Source of the DNA: Phoronis ovalis
Lineage: Eukaryota; Phoronida; Phoronidae
Direction: 5' to 3'
Assembly: GCA_028565635.1 (NCBI GenBank)
Contig: JAOXYB010030011.1
Span: 1,536 to 14,916 of the forward strand
DNA: 13,381 nt
The translations under genes were made by a program, and so were the position numbers. This document shows positions 1 through 8,707 of the stretch, piece after piece. Positions within the stretch are counted from its first letter, which is position 1; each line of letters begins with the position of its first letter. The notes beneath the pieces were generated by a model. The model was given only the letters and a program-made list of their open reading frames with translations. It was not told the DNA's origin and ran no database searches.

Positions 1-220
1 TCTTGTTCCATCGCCACATGTGCGACTGTAATGTTTATATTTAAAGTTGATTCAAAAATCATATAGACATAGTTATAGGTAGAACTCAAAATATAGTACC
101 ACTGTCATAAAGAAAGAAAGTTTTAGCTTCCACTGTGCTATTAGAAGTCCACTAGCTGAAAGCTGAGAACAAAACTGTTTTACACTAGTAATACATAATG
201 TGATGTTTCTCTTAATTAAG

Positions 221-334
221 GGAGAGGATGAGGATGACCCAGACAATATGATTGAGGATGACGGAGACGATGGATTCTTTGTACCACATGGTTACTTATC
301 TGATAACGAGGGCTGTGAAGACGAAGAAGGAGAG
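221..334 (+). CDS. CHAF1A: CHAF1A exon: acidic region with GFFVPHGYLS motif
   Basis: The exon is bounded by acceptor 'ttctcttaattaag' (AG at 219-220) and donor GTATGC at 335. It is 38 codons, phase 0 at both ends. It encodes GEDEDDPDNMIEDDGDD, then GFFVPHGYLS and another acidic stretch. This matches the acidic (ED) region of p150 that contacts H3-H4 in known CAF-1 proteins. Bases 1-220 are the preceding intron; I see no exon there. Confidence 0.93.
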
Positions 335-2855
335 GTATGCTTAAAAACTAAAGATTCTATACTTTCAGCTGAAATATAAATGTGAAATTTTTAGCTAGTT
401 GTACCCGTTAAGTCTCAATCGATTTCCATTCAGCTGAGGTGGAACATCATGAAAACATGTAATAATCTGCCTTCATGTTCGTGATTGGCACTTTAAATAT
501 AAACAAAAATATTCAAATAATAAATGAAATGGAAATTATTTCTTCTAGCTAAGTCATGAAGCAAAGAAAGCTCGTCAAATAGCAAAAGCACGAGACTGGG
601 AGACACAAATGAAGAGGAAATGCCAGGCTTCTAAAGCTGTTTGTATTGGCTGTTTCTGGACTAATGATAATTTACAGCAAGAAGAAAAAGAATTAATGTC
701 GAAGCTTATGGAATATCAGGTAGTTTAGTGTGCACTGCAGTAATAGCCAGCTAGTTAATGATGATACTTTAATGAACATTTATTTTATCAATCTTGGATT
801 CCTTGAATCATTTTCTTAGGCTTTGATATTTTTAGGAAACTACAATCCAAGTTGACTACTAAATGTTGTGACTGATAAACCTTTATGGCTGGGTGTTTTG
901 AACATTGTATTTTTTATAATTATTTTTATTTATATGTAAAATACGTGCCACGTAAAATATACTCATACTACTACCACTATCATACTTAAAGAATTCCAAT
1001 TTCAACAATCAGGAATTATTTTCAAACTGAGGTTTTTAACACACTCAAAAAGATTGCTAAATATAATATAAAACTGTCCTAGGAATCCCTGCTCAACACA
1101 CCGAGAAAATGGATTGCTTTTATTTGCAATAATTTGTAGATTTTGATTTTCCAGATTGTGCCTATGGGGACTACAATACTGACTTCATTTAATGCACCCA
1201 AATTGACAGAAGATAAAAACAGCAAAGAAGGCAAAGCAGAGAGGAAGAGGCATAGTACGATATCTTGGAAAAGACCAGTACCTCCTGAAGGTAAAAATAA
1301 GTTTGTATATAAGGTGTAAAACTTGTCTAACGGGCGAGACCGCTTCAAATTTTGGTGTTTTCATTTTTAAAATTTATTTTGTAAAAGTATCAAAAAACCC
1401 AAATTCTCACAATGTTGTCTGATTCAAAATATGTTTTCTTTTAAGACTTAAAAAAAGCCCGACCGACTCGGTTTTTAAGGGTTTTTGGTCATTAAACACT
1501 TTTTAAAATAAAAACCGAGTGACCGACTCAGTTTTTGAGTGCTTTCGCCCGTTAAACAACTTCCGGTGTAGCCTAATGTTTGGTTACAGCTAACACTTCT
1601 TCATTAGTGCAGCAAGCCAAGAAGGTAGGTGACTGAGCAACGAAAAACGTAAATATTTAGGTTGCACCTGTATGAGATAAATGTTTTCTGCATTTCGATA
1701 TCCATAGTGTCACATTTTGACTTGCAAAACACTATTTGAGTGTCAGACCTTCCTATATTCAGGTCCTATATTTTATATTTTCCAGCTATACCAGACTTAA
1801 TAAAGTTGGTCCATGGTAATGTCCACAGCAGTGTTAAACTTGTCAAAGAATTCCGTGAGTATTGGCAGCAAAAACTGAGAGGAAATGTAACTACTGATGT
1901 GAGGGAGACAAATGCTCAGAATCACGACGATATTTTGCCCAAGTACAACGATAATGAAATATTAAACGAAAACCAAGATACAAAGTTAACCACTGGAAAC
2001 ACAGTTTATAATGTGACATGTCAGAGTCAACTAGCTTCAGGTGCGAGTAGTAAAGTCGAAGAGAAAACGCAAACTATGGAAGTGGACCTCAATGAATCAA
2101 ACTGTGAAATTCCATGTACGCCTACACAGAGTCAACATAGTAATGGTAATGTCGAGAGCCCTAGTGACGAATCGACCGTGATTTCTAAGAGGCAGCTTGA
2201 ACTGAAAATTCGAGAAATAGCAACTTATGAAAAACGGGATTGTTTCAAAAAAGCATGTTGGTATGTGACAGGGAATGTGTTAGAAGAGTACAGCTTGAGA
2301 GATTTACCAATACCATGTCAGTGGAATTACATTACCAAACCAGCAGCAAAAAAGGAAAAGACGCAAGCTAAAGATGCTGGTCGTACGACACCAGTAAGTT
2401 CCAAGCTCACTGGACGCACAACTCCATCTAACACAGCAACCCCAGGTCGAATCACACCAAGTATAAAGCAATTCGCTGTCGAAGTTTCTCCGTCCTCTGT
2501 AGCAGCCAGGCAGGAAGCTGACATTAATGCTTTGCCTGTGCTGGCTTCCCACAAGTCTCCAGTTGCTAACAGTTGCAAGCCCTCGCCAGCCCCGGTAAAA
2601 ACTATGCCAAAATCTGTCAATTCCATTATGAGCTTCGTTAAACCTATCTCTTCCTTTGTTATTGAGCCGCAAGATGTAACAGCTAATAGTGAAAAAAAAT
2701 TGAATGAAACTAGTGCTTCTAAGCAAATGTCTGTTAATATGGAAACAGATTCAGTGGATACCAAGGAAACCTTGGCAGTAGCTAAGCAACAATCTGTTCC
2801 CATGGAGACAGATGATGACTGTATCATTGTTGAACAACAATCGGCTAGTCTATGA
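221..2855 (+). CDS. CHAF1A: Chromatin assembly factor 1 large subunit (CAF-1 p150), C-terminal part, four exons
   Basis: Four exons (221-334, 549-719, 1155-1290, 1786-2855) join in frame and encode about 516 residues of the C-terminal half of CAF-1 p150. Seen: an acidic block followed by GFFVPHGYLS, a 'VCIGCFW' motif, 'LIKLVHGNV', and near the end 'YEKRDCFKKACWYV' and 'LPIPCQWNYIT'. These run in the same order as in vertebrate CHAF1A, as I recall it (DDGFFVPHGYLS, VKIGCVW, LLPLLHGNV, VYEKRPDFRMCWYV, LPVPCQWSYVT). Known role: with p60 and RbAp48, p150 deposits newly made H3-H4 behind the replication fork through PCNA. The acidic region binds histones and the C-terminal winged helix binds DNA. 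The N-terminal half (PCNA-, HP1- and KER-type regions) lies outside the window, so the gene is partial at its 5' end. No frameshift or in-frame stop is seen. Confidence 0.95.
549..719 (+). CDS. CHAF1A: CHAF1A exon: 'CIGCFW' region
   Basis: Acceptor 'tttcttctag' ends at 548 and donor GTAGTT starts at 720. It is 57 codons, phase 0 at both ends. The basic helical start (LSHEAKKARQIAKARDWE) and 'AVCIGCFW' correspond to the vertebrate segment reading roughly 'VRQKLKAKEWDEF...VKIGCVW'. It joins the acidic exon directly. Confidence 0.93.
720..1154 (+). other. CHAF1A intron, 435 bp
   Basis: An AT-rich intron between GTAGTT and 'gattttccag'. No exon, RNA gene or clear repeat is seen in it. Confidence 0.85.
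1155..1290 (+). CDS. CHAF1A: CHAF1A exon: linker before the 'LVHGNV' region
   Basis: Acceptor 'ttttccag' ends at 1154 and donor GTAAAA starts at 1291. It has 45 codons plus one base, so it ends in phase 1. It encodes IVPMGTTILTSFNAP, then a basic stretch (KAERKRHSTISWKRP). The split alanine codon (G/CT) is completed in the last exon, giving 'PPEAIPDLIKL'. The basic stretch sits where vertebrate p150 has 'KASKRERRDEQ'. Confidence 0.9.
1291..1785 (+). other. CHAF1A intron, 495 bp, holding a small inverted-repeat element
   Basis: The intron runs from GTAAAA to 'attttccag'. About half of it is the element at 1319-1564, described separately. The rest is AT-rich with no other signal seen. Confidence 0.85.
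1319..1564. mobile_element. MITE-like element, terminal inverted repeats, possible GGTGTA target duplication
   Basis: Bases 1320-1337 and 1545-1562 are inverted repeats matching at 16 of 18 positions (core TAACGGGCGA / TCGCCCGTTA). The hexamer GGTGTA occurs just outside both ends (1313-1318 and 1565-1570), as a target-site duplication would. Inside, GACCGACTC-GTTTTT units begin at 1461 and 1521, exactly 60 bp apart. AAAAACCGAGT at 1510-1520 is a perfect inverse of 1466-1476, so the element can fold into alternative hairpins. It has no coding capacity. I do not assign a transposon superfamily. Confidence 0.6.
1786..2855 (+). CDS. CHAF1A: CHAF1A last coding exon: winged-helix region and C-terminal tail
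   Basis: Acceptor 'attttccag' ends at 1785, the exon enters in phase 1, and TGA is at 2853-2855. It has about 356 codons. 'IPDLIKLVHGNVHSSVKLVKEF' starts the exon. The C-terminal winged-helix region is at about 2181-2336 (ISKRQLELKIREIATYEKR, then CWYV and CQWNYIT). A lysine-rich stretch follows, then three GR(T/I)TP repeats (2379-2393, 2412-2426, 2445-2459) running into 'SIKQF', which resembles the vertebrate 'CITQF' position. The tail ends in two METD motifs and DDDCIIVE at 2811-2834, parallel to vertebrate 'GDCMIVD'. The long open antisense frames here are shadows. Confidence 0.95.
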
Positions 2856-2933
2856 TATAATTATGGCTTATGCAACTTGGATATTGCAATATATGTCTCA
2901 AGTTGTACTGTTGATTTATCATACTAGTGTATA

Positions 2934-2936
<3 letters not shown>

Positions 2937-2964
<28 letters not shown>
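2937..2964. repeat. (TA)14 microsatellite
   Basis: Fourteen uninterrupted TA units lie in the putative CHAF1A 3' UTR. The tract is self-complementary and probably polymorphic in length. Confidence 0.95.
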
Positions 2965-2967
<3 letters not shown>

Positions 2968-3260
2968 TTGAAACACCTCGAAACTTAGGAAAGTACAACA
3001 CCTTATTCTTTCATGATATTCTGCAATGCATGCCTCTCCAAAAGTCTTGTAATATACTACCAATTTTGGTATTAAGGAGTTTCACTTTGTCGCAAAGCCT
3101 TAAAACTGGCCCAAGAGATGATTATCAAATCAAAGTGGTAATTTTTAACAAATACGTAATTTTCTTAGTTGTGCATAGCTGTTAACTCAATTATACTGCC
3201 AATTTCCTTTGTACAAATTATATACATGTTATAGAAAACATATTTAAAATTTTTAGCAAG

Positions 3261-3266
3261 AATAAA
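3261..3266 (+). terminator. Candidate CHAF1A poly(A) signal AATAAA
   Basis: A canonical hexamer about 405 bases after the CHAF1A stop. A second AATAAA at 3359-3364 is an alternative. Confidence 0.55.
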
Positions 3267-3391
3267 CTATAGTACTAACATTTTTGTTTTGTCCAACTAT
3301 CTATATTCACTGTTGCACTGATCATGCAAGTTTTTCCATACAATTCAATGGTATATATAATAAAATTTATATGTAGCCAAACGTTAATTCA

Positions 3392-3470
3392 TCCAATCAC
3401 AAATCAAGTCCATTTCCAGTGAATTTTGATTGGACACCACCTTGTTGAATTGTGAATATTGTCAACAAGG
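3392..3470. repeat. Two adjacent inverted repeats between convergent genes
   Basis: The first arm pair is 3392-3406 / 3420-3434, matching at 13 of 15 positions, including a perfect TCCAATCA/TGATTGGA. The second is 3440-3448 / 3462-3470, a perfect CCTTGTTGA/TCAACAAGG. Both have 13-base loops. They lie after the CHAF1A poly(A) signals and before the likely basonuclin 3' end, so neither 3' UTR clearly contains them. Confidence 0.55.
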
Positions 3471-3719
3471 CTTCAAACTTTCCTTCTTTTCAAAAATGGC
3501 CAATTTAAAAATGTTTGTACTTTCATTTTGGGCAAAATTGCACCCACTTTCAAATAAAAGTAATCGTGTGCACCATATTCAGTACATAAACTGGATAAAA
3601 TGCTCAATTCTGGCCTCCGCAGAACAAATTCTTGAGTGTATATATATCTGATGGTTAATAGAATCTTTGATGTAGGTATTTGTGGACAAAAAGATTACAG
3701 ATTTGATGTGAACTAAAAT

Positions 3720-3725
3720 TTTATT
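3720..3725 (-). terminator. Candidate basonuclin poly(A) signal AATAAA (minus strand)
   Basis: This is the only canonical minus-strand AATAAA I found by eye between the basonuclin stop and this point. Using it would make the 3' UTR about 2.3 kb. An ATTAAA variant at 5824-5819, about 175 bases after the stop, could give a much shorter mRNA. Confidence 0.45.
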
Positions 3726-5998
3726 GAGCTATTTAATCTATAATGTGAGAAACTGTAATCATGTTATAAAACAATGCTGTCCAACAGGGGACTAAAGGGA
3801 CAATAAATTAACAATAAATAAAATACAAAATAATAACCATATCTACAATGATGCTACATTACATAGCTTTGTGAAGACTGAACTATACAGAAGCCCATAA
3901 GAAGTCATCAAGCACAAACAGGCAGAATACCTGATCCACTTTGACAGGGACTTCCATATTGGAGGTTTTTCCACTTCCATCATCTAACAAAATGTTCTTG
4001 GCACAAAATGATACATTTGAGACATTATTGCTATAACGGCAATAAGCACAGCATGTGATAATCATTATGCAATAAACAACTTTATAAAGTAATACTGTAT
4101 AAAGTGAATTATGAGAAAAACTTGAAACATTAAAAAATTGCGCTTGGCGATACTTTAACAAAATGGCTATTCCTACCCTCCACAAAGCACCCAACACTCA
4201 ATATTAAAGTTTTCAGCAGAATAAGTTATGCGTGTGTAAATTATAGCAGTCACATAGCACTCCAACATGCACCAGGCTATCAGTAACTTGTAGGGTGCTG
4301 TAATGTTATCTTGGGAGTGTTGTAACTACTGACAAGCTTGAATACAAACAGACAACAAAATGGCGGACTGTACAGAAATTAGAAATGGCATATTTTGCAA
4401 TAGTCACATTTGCATTGTGAACACAGAGATAATAGAATACATTAGTATAGAAATCATCATTCATTATAGATAATAGGGTACATTATTTGACTAAGATATG
4501 AATTTGACACTATATCACATGCATGCAAGAAAATTCCCTGATACAAACACGCACAATGACATATGCAATGTTATATTATCCATGTTCAGGGCTCCATGCA
4601 GTTACAGAGCGTGAGATAGTATGATATATTTGTTATACATTATATAATCTATATCCCTGAACAAGTATAGTGTCGTTATATAAATAATTAATGAAATATA
4701 GAAACATGCAACATTCCAGTGGCATTTCACACTACAAAGTGACGACACAACAACATAAGAATTCATTTTTCAAGTTGAACACATAAAAAGTTGAAAATGC
4801 AGCTTTCTTAATTTAACTGACAAGTTTTTAAAAGAAACAACAAGACTGAATATTTGTAAATACAGCTAATGATACAGAACAATTTTCCATCCAATAAAAA
4901 CATTTTCAGCGAAACAACACCCATGATAACATTAATAATTGAATTAAATCGGCATCAACTAGTTTTTACTGCAAAATATAATAATCACTTGTACGGCTTA
5001 CTTATCACTGGCCCTTCTTGGAAGACCCCACTTAGTATAATACATGCATAAATAAGTTAAATTAGTATATATATATTTATATGATTATCGGGTACGTGAA
5101 AACTTATTGTAACTAATATTGCACAAATTCTAAATACATTTTCTGACCTAACTGTCAACTTGGGGAGCTACGGTACACTTGCACCATCCTAGGACAATTA
5201 CTCAATGCATGTTCCTCGTCTTTAGTTATTTCACGCCAAATACATACGAGTTCTACATCTGTACAGAAGAACTGGCAGAAAACATGCAGGCCATTCCTTC
5301 ACCGAACCCTCGTTCTTATGCACATTTCAATATAGCCAAAGAATACTGAAAGTGTGCTGCAACTCCGGTGACCATATTTAACCAAACAGTAACCATACAT
5401 CAGGACAATGAATGTAAAATTATAGGTTACAAACAACATACCTGATTAAAACATGTAATTATTTCAGACTTAATAACTATTTGGCTAAAAATGGCACATA
5501 AATTAATCAATATTATTATAAATATATAATGTATGTATTTTAACCACCCGTATATAAAAATGTGATAATAAAACAACACCCTCAAATACATTGTCTGCTA
5601 AAAGCCAAAAATACTATTAACTAACAGAATAAATAATAAAACAGCAAAAACAATTGATTAAATGTATAACAGAATAACTGGCATGGTAATAATGTTTGTT
5701 CTACCAAAATAAAATATTGCATCTAAAAGCTGTGTTGCAAAATATTCAAAAACTAAACCTTTTGGCAACCAGTAAAAAATCCAGATTTAACAAAAACATT
5801 GTAAGCACCAGTACCTAATTTAATGGTTGTAACACGTCAAAAAATTCCAATATGTGATTACATTGTCCATAAATTAATCTAAACTAAATGCAACTTGACC
5901 TGTGAAACGGTTCTCAAAATTTCAATGACAGCGATAAATCACACTTTTGGCAGCTTTTTATCACATTTCACATGCAGACTGACATAAAATTTTGTTCT
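3726..5998 (-). other. Probable long basonuclin 3' UTR / convergent intergenic region
   Basis: About 2.3 kb of AT-rich sequence without a convincing gene. It holds an exon-like stretch at 3931-4030 (listed separately). It also holds a 9-bp inverted repeat, TGTTCAGGG at 4583-4591 against CCCTGAACA at 4655-4663, and a less AT-rich patch at about 5150-5360 without a recognisable protein. The open frames here are short and low in complexity. The UTR assignment rests on the scarcity of poly(A) signals, so it is an inference. Confidence 0.45.
3931..4030 (-). pseudogene. Exon-like stretch resembling a tyrosine-kinase catalytic loop (possible fragment)
   Basis: On the minus strand, an acceptor-like 'gccgttatag' is followed by 100 bases ending in a donor-like CAG/GTATTC. 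The frame reads 'NVSFCAKNILLDDGSGKT' and then 'VPVKVDQ'. 'CAKNILL' followed a dozen residues later by 'VKV' recalls kinase subdomains VIb-VII, such as 'HGNVCAKNILL...IKLSDPG' of JAK pseudokinase domains (from memory). The expected HxN/HRD histidine is absent. No flanking kinase exons are seen in the next few hundred bases either way. It could be a decayed fragment, an isolated exon of a nested gene, or chance. Confidence 0.22.
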
Positions 5999-8707
5999 TT
6001 ACAGTACTGGCTGTGGTCTACTAACTGGCATTAAATGCTTATGAAGATTGTCATTCTGGCTGTGACGATTACGACTTTTTCTTGTTGAGAAAACTTTATC
6101 ACATCCATCAACAGTACATTTGTACATATCTTTAGGGTGCACTTTTTCAAAGTGTTCTTTCAGGACTAAGTTGTCACGAAATCTTCCATTGCATATGTGA
6201 CAAGTTACTGAATTTTCAGAGGTTTCTGGTGAGCTACAATCTCCATTATTATCTGCATTCGCATAAGAATTAACGGTTGCCAATGTAGAGCCAGAGCTGA
6301 TAGCGACAGCAGTCCCTGGGAAGCATGTTACATGTGAAGTATCATGCGTACCAGAGTGCTTATCTCCATTATGCTTCTCTTTCGGAAGCAATGGAGAATC
6401 ATAAATGCGCGACAAGAATTCACTACGTAGACTTTCACTTCTGTCCCCATTACCTTCAATTTGACTAGAAGTTGAAAGTAATTTCCGATGCAGATTTAAG
6501 TTTCCACTATGACGGTTACGACTACGCTTTGAAGGAAAAGCAGCATTACACCCATCTACAGTGCATGTATGCATTAATTTTAAATGCACACTCTGATAAT
6601 GTGTTTTTACCGAAAAAGAATTCTGAAATAATTTTCCACAAGCTAGACATTTTTTTGGATTTTCCTGATCAATAGGGATATCTAATCCAGTCAGTTCAAG
6701 TTCATCAAGCTGTGAAGGTGATTGCGGAGATTTTTGTCCATTGGTGTGAATTGGTTCAAGTGACTCGGAACTGCCAGAGATGTTATCATCCTGGTCAGAA
6801 GTCCGATTAACTGCACTATCATTAGTATCTTCAATATAATTACTAAAGTGTTGAGGTAGTGAGAATAGAGGAAATCCAGGTCTATCATAAGTTAAACTAG
6901 TGCTGCTATTAATTCCATACATTTGTTTCAACGCCTTTTCTTGAATTTCATGAAAAGCTGTTAGTCCAAATGATGGTGGGTCTCTTTTAGCATGATCAGG
7001 TAATAAAAAACTGATGTCTTCCTTGTCGCCAGGAGATTCATTGCTCGACTGATCCATATCATCAGAATCATCTCCCTTGCTTACTCCAGGACTTCCACCA
7101 GATGGCGTAAAACATCCTACACCAGATTCACACCCGCCCTTAGCATAAACATCTTTTTCAAAACTTTCATTAAACTCGTCATCAAATTGTTCATGATCGG
7201 AATTATCATCGCTCATAATAAAAACATCTTCATTAGACTGAGCACATCTTGTTGGCACGAGTCGTTTTCGTTTACTCGTGCTTCTTTGTTGAGATTTTTG
7301 TGACTGTGGCACCTTTTCAGTTTTCTCCTGAGAGGAGTTAGAATCACTTTTTGACTTCATGTCCTCATCATCATCTGCCTCGTTTATAGTTTCTGTATCT
7401 AATTTCAACTTTTTTGGCAAACACGGTTCACTTTTATTTTTTTGGATATCTTCCCCTCCTGTACTGTAAAAAGACGAAGCAGTTACACCATGCGAGCTTT
7501 CTGTTAATCTGATTGGCTGATACAATGACTTTGCACTTGCCATTGGGTTCATGGGTATTTCAATTGGCATGGTAGAGGCAGGTATTTCCAAGATATCCCG
7601 GGGATCTGGAGAGGAGATTTTTCCGTCTTCGACTATAGTTACACCGTCTGGTATTTTGCGTTTCTGAGGTTGATGCAGCTTTGGATTTGGGTTTGCGCTG
7701 TGGCGGTTACGACTACGACGGGAGCTGAACATCATGTTACATCCTTCAACAGAACATTTATGCATTTCTTTCAAATGAACAGCACTGTAATGAATTTTCA
7801 AAGCTCCTTTATCACAGAATGTTTTATTGCACACTGTACACAGAACACGCTTTTTACCACTAGGTGAAATAAATGCATGTCCGAAACTACCACTAGGGGA
7901 CGGCCAGCTACGTCTTAATGAAACAGGCGGCTTTCGTGAAATTTTAGCCTTGTGATCATCTGCTGTATATTCAACTGAACTTTTAGTTGAGTAATTTATA
8001 GCAGCATCCTGAGATTCTGAAGTAGGAGAATTTAAAGAAAATTCCGAAGTTAACGCACGGAGACTAAATGGCGTTTTTAAAATGGACTGAGCAAACGAAG
8101 AAGCAATATTAATTGGTAGTTGTGGTACTTTGACCAGTGGTAGAGTACTTGCTGATCCTGCTATGCTTGATTGGGGACTCTGACTTGTTGATGAATATCC
8201 ACGGAGATTTTCGCTGACCGATGAAGAAGGACTTGAACTTGGACTAGCACGTTCATTGTCCTGCCGAAAATTAAAGGGGTGTACAGCTGTCGGCTGATTT
8301 AAAGGAGATGTTTCAACATGACTACTAGTTTGTGTTTCTGATTTCTGTCCTTGTGAACTAGCTGCAACAGATGACGAGAAAGTTCCTAGATGAGGTAAGC
8401 CCATAAATGCAGCAGCAGATCCTGCATTGGGATATAGTATTTTGGCTCCTATGAGACGTTGAGCATCCAGTGATCGCATATAACTTTGAATATTCATTTG
8501 ATTTTTCTCAATAAATTTTTTGATCTCTGATTCAGTTTTTGGTGCAGTGGTCTGTGGGAGTTCGGTTGATTTATCTTTAACACCTTGTAAAATCAGTTCC
8601 TGAGCAATAGCACGTGTTTCACCGAAACGTAAAAACTGTTGTATAATCACGTCCTCCTCTTCTCTGGTTACAACACTCCATTTGTCAAGAACTCGACCAG
8701 AAGTGTC
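5999..8707 (-). CDS. BNC: Basonuclin terminal exon with three C2H2 zinc-finger pairs
   Basis: Acceptor 'tttatttcag' precedes 8707, and the stop TAA... is read at the 5999 end after 902 residues. Numbering from the exon's first Asp, finger pairs are at residues 290-345 (7840-7673), 687-740 (6649-6488) and 836-889 (6202-6041). Each pair is a classical finger followed by one with C-x4-C and SRNRHS-x-N. Pair 1 contains '[16 protein letters not shown]' and '[11 protein letters not shown]', as in vertebrate basonuclin. Between pairs 1 and 2 lie Ser- and acid-rich, probably disordered stretches and a basic cluster '[10 protein letters not shown]' (about 7250-7280), a likely nuclear localisation signal. 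The 16 codons upstream of 8707 in this frame are intronic, so the methionine at 8755 is not the start. Confidence 0.95.
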   Translation of the reverse strand, partial: DTSGRVLDKWSVVTREEEDVIIQQFLRFGETRAIAQELILQGVKDKSTELPQTTAPKTESEIKKFIEKNQMNIQSYMRSLDAQRLIGAKILYPNAGSAAAFMGLPHLGTFSSSVAASSQGQKSETQTSSHVETSPLNQPTAVHPFNFRQDNERASPSSSPSSSVSENLRGYSSTSQSPQSSIAGSASTLPLVKVPQLPINIASSFAQSILKTPFSLRALTSEFSLNSPTSESQDAAINYSTKSSVEYTADDHKAKISRKPPVSLRRSWPSPSGSFGHAFISPSGKKRVLCTVCNKTFCDKGALKIHYSAVHLKEMHKCSVEGCNMMFSSRRSRNRHSANPNPKLHQPQKRKIPDGVTIVEDGKISSPDPRDILEIPASTMPIEIPMNPMASAKSLYQPIRLTESSHGVTASSFYSTGGEDIQKNKSEPCLPKKLKLDTETINEADDDEDMKSKSDSNSSQEKTEKVPQSQKSQQRSTSKRKRLVPTRCAQSNEDVFIMSDDNSDHEQFDDEFNESFEKDVYAKGGCESGVGCFTPSGGSPGVSKGDDSDDMDQSSNESPGDKEDISFLLPDHAKRDPPSFGLTAFHEIQEKALKQMYGINSSTSLTYDRPGFPLFSLPQHFSNYIEDTNDSAVNRTSDQDDNISGSSESLEPIHTNGQKSPQSPSQLDELELTGLDIPIDQENPKKCLACGKLFQNSFSVKTHYQSVHLKLMHTCTVDGCNAAFPSKRSRNRHSGNLNLHRKLLSTSSQIEGNGDRSESLRSEFLSRIYDSPLLPKEKHNGDKHSGTHDTSHVTCFPGTAVAISSGSTLATVNSYANADNNGDCSSPETSENSVTCHICNGRFRDNLVLKEHFEKVHPKDMYKCTVDGCDKVFSTRKSRNRHSQNDNLHKHLMPVSRPQPVL

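Larger units (their letters stand above)
2856..3280 (+). other. Likely CHAF1A 3' UTR
   Basis: AT-rich sequence follows the CHAF1A stop and contains a TA microsatellite at 2937-2964. AATAAA at 3261-3266 is the first canonical poly(A) signal I see, which gives a UTR of about 425 bases. The exact cleavage site cannot be read from the sequence. Confidence 0.6.

Noticed and set aside
1079-1348. 89-codon minus-strand open frame with hydrophobic segments
   Set aside because: It is antisense to a CHAF1A exon; the pattern comes from the complement of a Lys/Arg-rich coding sequence.
2304-2827. Two overlapping antisense open frames (140 and 166 codons) under the CHAF1A last exon
   Set aside because: They are opposite-strand shadows of a well-conserved coding exon, with no recognisable domains.
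3430-3651. 73-codon plus-strand open frame
   Set aside because: It overlaps the hairpins in the intergenic gap, and I see no homology or splice context.
4583-4663. 9-bp inverted repeat TGTTCAGGG / CCCTGAACA with a 63-base loop
   Set aside because: The arms are too short and similarity does not extend beyond them. It could occur by chance in a window this size, so no element is claimed.
4869-5051. 60-codon plus-strand open frame
   Set aside because: It is short, AT-rich and featureless, and lies opposite the probable basonuclin 3' UTR.
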